Positions 55,440-64,000 of a stretch of DNA of 64,000 bases are shown in pieces. The notes under the pieces were generated by a model. That model was not told the DNA's origin and did no database searches. It saw only the letters and a list, made by a program, of their open reading frames with translations. A program made the translations under genes and the position numbers. The DNA comes from Hypericum androsaemum (taxonomy: Eukaryota; Streptophyta; Magnoliopsida; Malpighiales; Hypericaceae). The stretch spans positions 7,423,814 through 7,487,813 of the forward strand of contig OZ023186.1 in NCBI GenBank assembly GCA_963995505.1. The letters run 5' to 3'. Positions within the stretch are counted from its first letter, which is position 1. Each line of letters opens with the position of its first letter.

Positions 55440-57065
55440 AATTATTTGACTTTTTTTGGGGTGAAATTAGAGGGCAAAGCCCCTAGCATTACTCATTAAT
55501 TAAAGTCCTACAACAAGGAGAGGGAAAGCAGCGTCACCTATGCCCAAGACCATGGCCTCTTTGATAACAGTAGGCGGCTTAGACAAAATGCACATCCGTA
55601 GGGACTTGGAGAAACCTAAATTAGCTAAGGCATCCGCACATCTATTTGCCTCCTGATAAGTGTGGGCAACCCAAACATCCCAATCCTTCTTGAGTTCCTG
55701 CTCTAACCTAACGAGGAGGGAATTCTTTAGGATGTGGGGTTGTTGTGGAGGCCTATTGATGAAACCCTCAACCACTTGTGAATTGACCTCGAGCATGATC
55801 TTCTTATATCTGAGGTTCCAAGCTAATTCGAGTCCTTTCAGCGCGGCCCAGAGATACACATTGACGCTTGTACATCATCCAATGTTGTAGGTGAATCCTC
55901 CGAGCCATAGTCCGTTGTGGTCCCTGATGATCCCGACAGTAGTGGCTTGTCCCATCGAGCTACGCATTGCACCATTCGTGTTGACTTTGATCAACCCAAC
56001 GAGGGGACGTTCCCATCCTATCAACTTCTCACCCCGGCAAGGGCCCACCCTCATGTTCTTCGCAAGATGGATCATCTCCATGATCTCCTTGTATTTGTCC
56101 ATAAGATACACAGCTTGATTAGATGGTATTGCCTCCCCTTCAGGCCAAATATAGGAGTTGTGCCATTTCCAGAACCCATTAATGGCCACTAGAAACAAGG
56201 GCAACCAACTCAAAGGTCCTGCCAAGTTAGTATCAATCCAAGTCATTAGGTCCAACTGGAAGAAGTTTGCAAAACAAAGACCAGCAGAACATAATAAATG
56301 ATTCCAAACAAATCTAAGTTTGACGCAATCTCGCAGGACATGAAGATTTGTCTCTTTACTCTGTTGGAAGCAAGGGCAAAGCAAAGAAGATGTCATGTTC
56401 TGTTGCCTTCTGATCGCGTTTGTGAGGTGCTTGCCATGCCCTACCAGCCACGCAGATATCTTCAGTCTGATTGGGCCCTCCCAACTCCAGAGTTTGCTCC
56501 ATTATTTTGAAGGGCTCTTATTCGTGCCTCCTTGTAGTAGGTCATAGGCGGATGTTGTCGTGAATTGCCAAGTACTCGTCAAACCCCACTTTATCTTGTC
56601 TAAACCATCCTCCAGAGGTGAGCTCAATTGCTTGGCAGTGATAGTCAGGAGAGTGCACTCATGCTTCACAAACTTCCCTTAAAGAACCTGTGGCCAAAGC
56701 AAAGAACGGTCAGATATAAGTTGCCAAGCAAGCTTCATTAGCAAAGCCAAGTTTTGGTTCCTAAGGTTCTAGAATCCTATGCCACCATCCCCTTTCTTTT
56801 CACAAACTTTATCCCAAACTAACAGATGGGGTTTCCTCTAGGTGGTGTACTTTTTCCACATCATCACAAATGACAACAGGGATTTTTGACATTTATATTA
56901 CGTATGTCGGGAGCGCGGTAATGACCAATTGTGCAAGAGTAGCCCGGGTAGAAAAATACAGGTTTTCAACACTCCAACCATAAAGTCTTTCTTGAGGATG
57001 AAGTTGTAGATACTCTTAGTGATCTGCTAATGTAGTAGCGGCATACCAAGATACTTCCTAAGGTT
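55440..57065 (-). pseudogene. LINE ORF2 3' part: post-RT, zf-RVT and RNase H
   Basis: Minus strand from about 57065: post-RT region (RDGG-type text, FWRSDRSL-like words), then zf-RVT (CPCFQQSKETNLHVLRDC, LRFVWNHLLC). RNase H follows: LIKVNTNGAMRSSMGQATTV, GIIRDHNGLWLGGF, LWAALKGLELAW, LEVNSQVVEGF, HTYQEANRCADALANLG. The catalytic aspartates are changed (NTDGA to NTNGA, LEVDS to LEVNS) and the glutamate of AELWA is lost. An A-tail (minus strand CCCCAAAAAAAGTC) ends the element near 55450. It is 5'-truncated and frameshifted. Confidence 0.8.
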
Positions 57066-57069
57066 AAAA

Positions 57070-58480
57070 GTGAGAGACACCCCCAATGGTTGTCCTGTGG
57101 CTAAATTCCACTTCCATCTTCTTCAGTTGGGTTGCTCGTCCTTTGATAACTGTTTCCATCTCTTGCTGCTTTGCTTCGAAATGGTCCATCCTTTGTACTA
57201 ATTAGTTTTAAATGACAATAGATCAATTCATAGCTTGCACCAGTTAATCCACCTTACTTTCCATTGTATAAACTTTGTCAACCATGAATCCCCTCAAAAA
57301 CTATCCTTGACGCCCTTGTTGTTAATGCCCTCCCCCATTTGAGTTAGTTCCACTCCAAAAACAATTGGGGCTGCTAAATGCAACACTTTATATTTGTTGC
57401 AGAAAGTTCAATGCCTTAACTTCCTCTTCTTGCATCATAGGACAGTCAATCGTATCATGATTTTCTTCATAAATCTCACATGCTTCTTGTCCAAATCCAA
57501 TTTTTGCTTTCGCCTTAGTCATATCATCCAGCCTGCCATTTGAGCCTGCAGCTTAGTTTGAGCATCAACTTTGATCATTCCCCTGACAGCCTCCCACTGA
57601 CTTCAGACAACTCCTCCATTAATTGAATGGATTCTTCTGGTATTTTTCTAAGAAGGCATCTATTAGCTGCAACATCAATAACAGATCACAAAGATAGCTT
57701 CAACCCATTATAAAAAATGATTAAACTCTCTGGAGGTATCTGATGTTCAGGGAATGAATGGTACATTTCACAAAACCTTTCCCAGCTTTCATAGACAGAT
57801 TCTCCATCTTGCTATTGAAATAAATTAATCTCCCTCAAGAGCTTAGCTGTCTTGGCGATAGAGTAAAATTTCCTGAGAAAAGCCTGAGCAAGTGCTTGCC
57901 ATGTGGTGATGTTATTCCCCTGCAGGTTCATGTACCATGCAAGAGCACGACTTCTCAGTGTAAAATGGAATATACGGATCTTCAGTGCGTCTGGGCTCAC
58001 TCCTCTATATTGCATGGTGCTGCAGATATCTTCAAATTGAGAAAGGTGATCCTCGGGATCCTTATGATGGTTTCACTTCAAAAGTTATAGCATCGATCTC
58101 TGGCTGATGCACGCCATTCAAATTTTCATTCCAAGTAGGAATGGCCGAATCAAGAATGGTCCTCCTCGGGTACGCATGGGGCAGGCTCCACAAGGGCATT
58201 TGTGATTCCGCCTCCTTGGTGTTCTCCATGTTACTTCCTCTTCTAGCAGCTTCTTTTTGGGCATGCCTATTTGTTCTTTCAACTTCACGAATGTTAACAT
58301 CGAAGGCAGAGTCAATGTTAGGGTCCGAACCTGTGATTCACATCTTAGGCATACACCAAAACTACCTGAAAAAGAAAAGAGTGAAAAATTAAGAAACTAT
58401 GTTTGCAAACGGAAAAGCAAAAAATTCTTATGCCTAAAGTCTATGTTCACCTCGACAGTGCCAATTTGATAGGGGTAAAT
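57070..58480 (-). pseudogene. Ty3/gypsy gag fragment
   Basis: The minus-strand frame 58015-57812 carries a clear gag core: VSPDALKIRIFHFTLRSRAL, AWYMNLQGNNITTWQALAQA and FLRKFYSIAKTAKLLREI. A degenerate primer-site-like text (minus strand TTGGCACTGTCGAGG) lies at about 58460-58475. Pol is not present. The fragment separates two LINE pieces. Confidence 0.65.
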
Positions 58481-59430
58481 TCCGTAATAAATTTACCAAT
58501 CATATGTAAATAATATAGTAGTAATTAGATTCGAACTAAGGGATTGGCATGAGAATTGATGCAAAAGGGGTTCACAAATAGTACTTATGAGAGCAGTAGG
58601 AACAAGTAAACAAGAGTAGAATTAAAGAAAATATAGAGAACACAGGGAATATAACAACGTAAGATAATATTAATAAAGTAGCGTACGTTACCCTGACACA
58701 TCACTCTACTCACGGTGATCATACTCAGCATAATCACAATATAGAATATGTAAAGCATAATAAAGAGGGTAGGAAAGAATTCACCAATGATGAAAATCTA
58801 ACCAGTACTTGAATAGAAATCAATCCCAAACAAAGTGCCAAATGGAAGAGTGTAGAGAAAATGTGTGTAGAAATATGGCTCTCTAAAACCCTGAACTAGC
58901 AGGGTATATATAGAAACCCGCAATGTCAAAAACCTTAGTTTCAGATCCTTCTTAATTTCTTCGGCAGAAATGATATCTGGCAGCAGAATTGCTAATGTGG
59001 CTGACAACTACGTGTTTGCGTAGGCTGGTGTGCGTACGCGGATAGTGAAAAATATGAAGGTGTGTTTACACGTAAGGTTATTCAAAGTATGCGCCCTTTG
59101 TAATTCTGAAGGATCAGCATACGTAGAGGCCTGCGAGCGTGGAAGCATGTGGGAGTACGTGGCAAAACCCAATTGGAAAATTTTGCGTACATAAAAGGAG
59201 ACTTAGTGTACGTCAGGAAAACTAACTAAAGCTTTGTTCGCTTCCTATCGGCAACTCCTTCACTCACACTCATTCATGATCCTTGGACTTCGACTACTTA
59301 CAAGATAATATAACATGTAAACATCCCCTTTCACGACTCAACTGAAATCAAATACTACAATATAAAGATGAAATCGATCAAAAACATTTAGATAATATAT
59401 CAAATAACGATGTGAATTGACACGCATCTG
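58480..59430 (-). repeat. Probable 5' LTR of the gag fragment's element
   Basis: Lies directly before the primer-site-like text on the minus strand. A minus-strand TATATATACC-type word near 58910 could be the promoter. There is no second LTR to confirm its borders. Confidence 0.4.
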
Positions 59431-59439
59431 TCATTCAAC

Positions 59440-60665
59440 CACTTATCTTTCCATAGACGAGCCTTAGCACCATCCCTAATCTCTCAATGGATGCCCTCTA
59501 ACATAACTGGCCAAAGGGAGGCTAATGCCTTCCACAGAGGTGAGCTCGATTGCTTAGCGGTGGAGACACTTCCCTTAAAGAACATGTGAATAAGCAAAGA
59601 ACGGTCAGATATAAGTTGCCAAGCAAGCGTCATTAGCAAAGCCAAGTTTTGGTTCCAAAGGTTCTTGAACCCTAGGCCACCATCCCTTTTCTTTTCACAG
59701 ACTTTTTCCCAAGCTAACAGATGGGGTTTCCTCTTAGTGGTGGATGAAGTCCAGAGGAACTCGCGTTGTACTTTTTCCACATCATAATAAATGACAACAT
59801 GGATTTTCTCTGTTTGTATTGCGTACGTTGGGAGGGCGGCAATGACCAATTATGCAAGAGTAGCCCGGCCAACAAAAGATAGGTTTTACCAACTCCAACC
59901 ACGAAGTCTAGCATAAATATTCTTGAGGATGAAATTGTAGGTACTCTTTGTGATCCGCTCATGTAGTAGCGGCATATCAAGATACTTCCCAAGTGAGAGA
60001 CACCCCTATACTACTAGCAAGATCACAAGCCAGGGACCCAGAGACATTCTTAGAGACATAAATCTTCATCTTGGATTTGTTCATCTGCTAGCTTAAAAGC
60101 AAACAAAACTTATTAATAACATTGAGCACATTAGTCACTTGTGCATTAGTGGGTTTCGCAAATAACAGGAGATCACCAGTAAAGAAGAGATGGGAGATGT
60201 GCGGCCTTCCCTCCGACATTTTGAATGGCTTCCAACACCCATTCCCAACCTTCTCCTGGATCTTATGGCCAAGTCTTTCGAGATAAAGAACAAAAAAGTA
60301 AGGGGACAGCGGGTCCCCTTGCCTTAACCTACAGGGAAGTTCAAATGTTTGGGTAGTTTCCCCATTCCATATGACCTATATTAAAGCCGTACACACAAAA
60401 GAAATAATTAGGTTAATTAGAGAAATGTGGACATTAAGCATCTCAATCGTCTCCCTAACAAACATTTAATCCATCTTGTCGTAGGCCTTACCAAGATCAA
60501 CCTTGAGTGCCATCAATCCTTTCCCAGTCCGTCTGTTCTTTATAGTGTGAATCACTTCTTGTGCCACAATAATGTTGCCCACAATGGTGACACTGGGTAT
60601 GGAACAGTTTTGATTTGGCACCACCCAATGTGCCATGAATGATACAAGGCGCTTAGCCACAAACT
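59440..60665 (-). pseudogene. LINE ORF2 fragment: reverse transcriptase to post-RT region
   Basis: Minus strand starts in RT (VGNIIVAQEVIHTIK, GLMALKVDLGKAYDKMD; the RQGDPLSPYFFVL-type region follows near 60300). It continues to the post-RT region with QREFLWTSSTTKRKPHLLAW, KRDGGLGFKNLWNQNLALLM and AWQLISDRSLL. About 300 bp (59570-59890) duplicate 56640-57000 of the other LINE, so these are two copies of one family. Its far end is cut by a T-run at 60668. Confidence 0.75.
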
Positions 60666-61236
60666 TTTTTTTTTGCAAAAGATAACATCATAAATAAAAT
60701 AAAAAATCATACAAGACATATGGAAACCCTACGACCTACCCCCGCTGATCCCACATGCTGGACAATCCAAATGGGTGGGGTTCGCTGATCAACCGACCAG
60801 AGGATAGCCCAAAAATTCTAAGTCCTACTCTGCTGATCCTTACGATTTGGGCAGTCAGAGTGCCCTAAGCAATACTCAGAGGAACTATCGCCTATCAACT
60901 ATCCCAGCTAAGCCCACAAGTCGGTAGTCTGTGGGGTCAATTAATAGACAATAGCCTGGGAACTGACCGCATAACCTAGCTATCCTCGAGCTATCCCTAG
61001 GAAGGGATCCTCCCATTCGCCCACTTTAGGTATGCACACATACATACCCTACACACATATTATGTAAGGTTGCAGCCAATGGCCTTATCCAAAATCCCTT
61101 CACGACTACTCGACAGGGAAAAGAGTACAGACTGATAACATTGTAAAAACCTATTACCCCGACCAGGCACAGAATTGTCTCACCTTCAAAGAGGTTGAAG
61201 CCAGTCCACAACATACGTAATCAGCCTATCATGAGG
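60666..61236 (-). mobile_element. LINE-like 3' fragment (family X), copy 2
   Basis: Starts TTTTTTTTTTTGCAAAAGAT on the plus strand and continues CATCATAAATAAAAT, the reverse of an A-tailed LINE end. It is homologous to 33310-33896 and, like that copy, is followed at once by a family G gypsy LTR. Confidence 0.6.
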
Positions 61237-64000
61237 TGTCACGACCCAAATTTGGGGTCGATGACTGGCGCTAGACCCTAAACCATTTACAAAACCAAAT
61301 AAGTCTAGCCAGTCTCAAAATATATTTTGACTTTATAAAGTCTCATTCAAATACAATTATTCTTTACATTTATCCCAGGATCAAATTGAACTCGGTGGCT
61401 ACGGATCTGCTAGACAAAGAACCTGCAAAACTGGAGAGAGGGGGGGTGAGTGTTTTGGAACACTCCGTAAGCACATAGAACATAACATTAAGTTCTGTCA
61501 AACCTAACCAATATGAACACAATGCTAAGACAACAAAAGACCATCTCACAAATAAGATCATCAAGCAATCACATATCAAACATAACCAAAATTTCAGATA
61601 GACCTTCACAAACATATAACACATATCGGATGAACTTCAGATATGTCTAGATAGTGTCACTCCCACGCCAACACGAGGATACCATATCTTAAAGGCACCA
61701 TCAGAAACCAACCCGCCGGCCAAACATATCATATCATATCATATCAGAATCCTTGTATCCTCAGTATATGTGAACATATGCCAACATCCCCGGTTGGTCA
61801 CGGGTAGACCTCATCATCCGCCATCCACAAACAACGTACCAACATACCAAAATTCACATAGCCCAAAACATATTGGTCACATATTCACATACATATCAAA
61901 GTAGCCCCAAGCTAGGAAACACATGTTTTCTAGCTGGCCATACATATATGCCACACATTTCACAAATCTGACCCAAGTAAGACCAAACATAACACATATG
62001 AACAAGACAAATTCATAAACAAAACCCATATGCATGAGACGCACATACTTAAGTCTGAAACATGCACATGTACCAAACAAACCAAAGCTGTCATGATCTA
62101 TATGCTTACTCTAATGAAGACCGCTCTGCGAATGCTCATTCTCAATTCAATTCTACTTTCACTTTGTACCTTCGTCCACCCTCCTTTCCAAGCTTATTTC
62201 TTCCACCAAGAATCTTGTGGAAGCTTCACATACTCTGTATAACAATTTCCAATCACAAAGTGAGGTCAGCTCCTCACTTCCCCAAGGAAATCACTTCCAA
62301 CACTTAAAAATAACCAACTTTGGCACAATTGACAACCATTGTCAGAAATAACTTAACTCGATCAAAGTCGCTTGCATCCTTTCAGTCATTGGTCTATTAT
62401 TAACTTACCATCATGTATAATAATTTTTTGTGATCATAATTTCATAAAAAGATCTGTTTTGGCCAATCAAACACACACCGAGCACAAGGTAAGGCCATTC
62501 ACACTAACTTTGATAAGCAGACCTTATAACTCAATATCACACAAAACTAAGTACATATCTTCATCAATTTACTACTGCTCTATTCTTTCATGATCACACC
62601 GAGTCCAAAAATCAACTTAGAAGTCCAAAGAAATTACTTACCAAGTTGTTACTCTTGACTACCTTTGATTCTAAAATCAGTCAGTCAGTCTGATTTTCAA
62701 CCAAGTTTTGACAATGATTCTTTGATCCAAACAGAATATATAATATACCATTAGAAAGGTACTTAAGTTCTCTAGAAACTATATGAAGGTACCAAAGTAC
62801 AATTTAGAGTCCAAATATATGTACCAAGAACTTCTTCTTCCACCATCATGATTGTATACTCCAACAAACAGTTCGTAGTTCAAAATATATTTCAGGTCGA
62901 TTCATTTATCTAATTATGACCAATCATATATGGTTAATAAGCTCTTGAAGTCCTCTACAATGCTTATGAAGACATGGAAGTCCAATTCTAAGCCAAAGGA
63001 CACTTACCAAATACTTCTTTGTCCACCAGCTCACTTGTATACTCTAGTTATTAGTCTTCCATTCAAAACTAATTTCTCATTGATTCCTTAATCTAAATAG
63101 GACATATAATATACGGTTGAAAATCTCATTGAGTCCTCTACAACGTTTGAGAAGACTATAAATTCCAAATTGAAGCAAAAGCCCACTTGTCAAATCATTC
63201 TTTGTTGATCTGCTTCTTTCTCTTTCTTCTATCTCTCTCTCTTTTTTTCTTCTCTTTCGTTTTGTGGCTTATCTCCAGAGTTTCTTGCCTCTTCTTTTAA
63301 TTTTCTGAGTCCTAAAAGAGTGTAGGTGAGTCACCATCCATTATGACTCACGTTCTCAACTAATTCTAACAAATTTCCAAGTAGTGAAAGATGATTGGTT
63401 CCAACCTACCATGTGGTCCAATCAGGAGGCAGCAAATTGAGTCTAATTTTTCACCAACTTCAATTACTTATTTCCCAAAATCGTTCTCTGCTCAATTTTA
63501 GGCCTATGTGTCTAGTTTCTGGATCATATTTACTTGTACTATTTGGAGCAAAATTGAGGAAGATGTGTCCAATTTATTAAGTAGGTGTCAGTGCTGTCCA
63601 AACTTGCCCAACTATCTTCATAACATTTGTGAATTATTTGAGTAGACTTTGTTGAGATTGATCTAGAATCCTTAGAAGACTAACTTATATCTACATACAC
63701 TTTACAAAGGTGTAGAAACATGAATTCTTGTTTAAATAAAGACCGAGAAGTCTAACCGAAGCACTTCAAGAACCGACAACACAATGTGTTGTTTACCCAC
63801 TTGCTAGGCTTGGACCGAATTGCTAGCATGATAAATCCATGTCTTCGTAAGCTTATAGGTCCACATCTTACCTTTCAATACTATTTTAAATCATCTATTT
63901 TGGATCCTGGATGAAGAAGTTATGTTCAAATTATCGCAGTATATCTGAGGTAGTTCGAGATATCAAATACATTCCTTCCAAATATCATTGGCACTATATT
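61237..64000 (-). repeat. Gypsy LTR (family G), copy 3, running off the window
   Basis: Starts TGTCACGACCC and shares with copy 1 GGCGCTAGACC, GTGTCACTCCCACGCCAACA, AACCCGCCGGCCAAAC and CCAACATCCCCGGTTGGTCA. A G-run (61440-61446) and hairpin (61448-61465) sit at the shared position. No far end is seen by 64000. The orientation is inferred from copy 1. The last kilobase has no gene. Confidence 0.65.

Overview
This is a plant nuclear window, almost certainly from a eudicot. It is AT-rich, has GT-AG introns and is packed with nested plant transposable elements (Ty1/copia, Ty3/gypsy including Athila/Tat-type elements, LINEs, hAT, Mutator-like elements and a SINE). I cannot name the species. No bacterial features, CRISPR arrays, rRNA genes or canonical tRNA genes were seen. 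The only host genes I can support are two members of one family. A complete ten-exon gene at 48327-53907 (+) encodes a 391-residue plastid-type UbiA prenyltransferase that most resembles homogentisate solanesyltransferase. The last four exons of a second, diverged copy lie at 244-2081 (+); its upstream exons fall outside the window. Both copies share exon lengths and splice phases, so they are tandem duplicates now separated by about 46 kb of transposon DNA. Layout: 1-2100, 3' end of prenyltransferase copy 1. 2460-2905, LINE RNase H remnant. 3638-6192, rearranged internally deleted copia element (family 'T'). 6230-8101, minus-strand Athila/Tat-type 3' region. 8102-13175, plus-strand Athila-type element with 5' LTR, primer-binding site, gag and truncated pol. 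13176-15079, minus-strand gag fragment plus 1.3-kb LTR. 15080-17215, decayed copia pol. 17206-17868, truncated LTR. 17869-26390, decayed minus-strand Ty3/gypsy element hosting a young intact copy of family T and an inverted-repeat cluster. 26430-28253, non-coding LTR element (family 'R'). 28254-28560, LINE tail. 28700-30775, Athila-type 3' end and LTR. 30776-33309, unassigned. 33310-36500, LINE-like tail plus gypsy LTR. 36880-38590, broken hAT transposase and LINE piece. 38955-41352, intact family R element. 41360-43785, low-copy repeats, a MULE-type MITE and a family R solo LTR. 43982-45534, Pack-MULE. 45673-47747, family R element. 47973-53907, promoter repeats and the intact prenyltransferase. 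54180-64000, LINEs, a gag fragment and a gypsy LTR. The prenyltransferase is predicted to sit in a plastid membrane and join a polyprenyl diphosphate to an aromatic acceptor. Its distance from the canonical homogentisate enzyme and its tandem duplication suggest, but do not prove, a role in specialised metabolism. The most unusual non-gene observations are: a Pack-MULE carrying a piece of a TXND9-like (thioredoxin-domain) gene with a SINE nested in it; a composite copia element with one target-site duplication around two partial units; a near-perfect 85-bp inverted repeat built into a gypsy integrase region; and a hairpin with a compensatory base change beside a G-tract in three gypsy LTRs.
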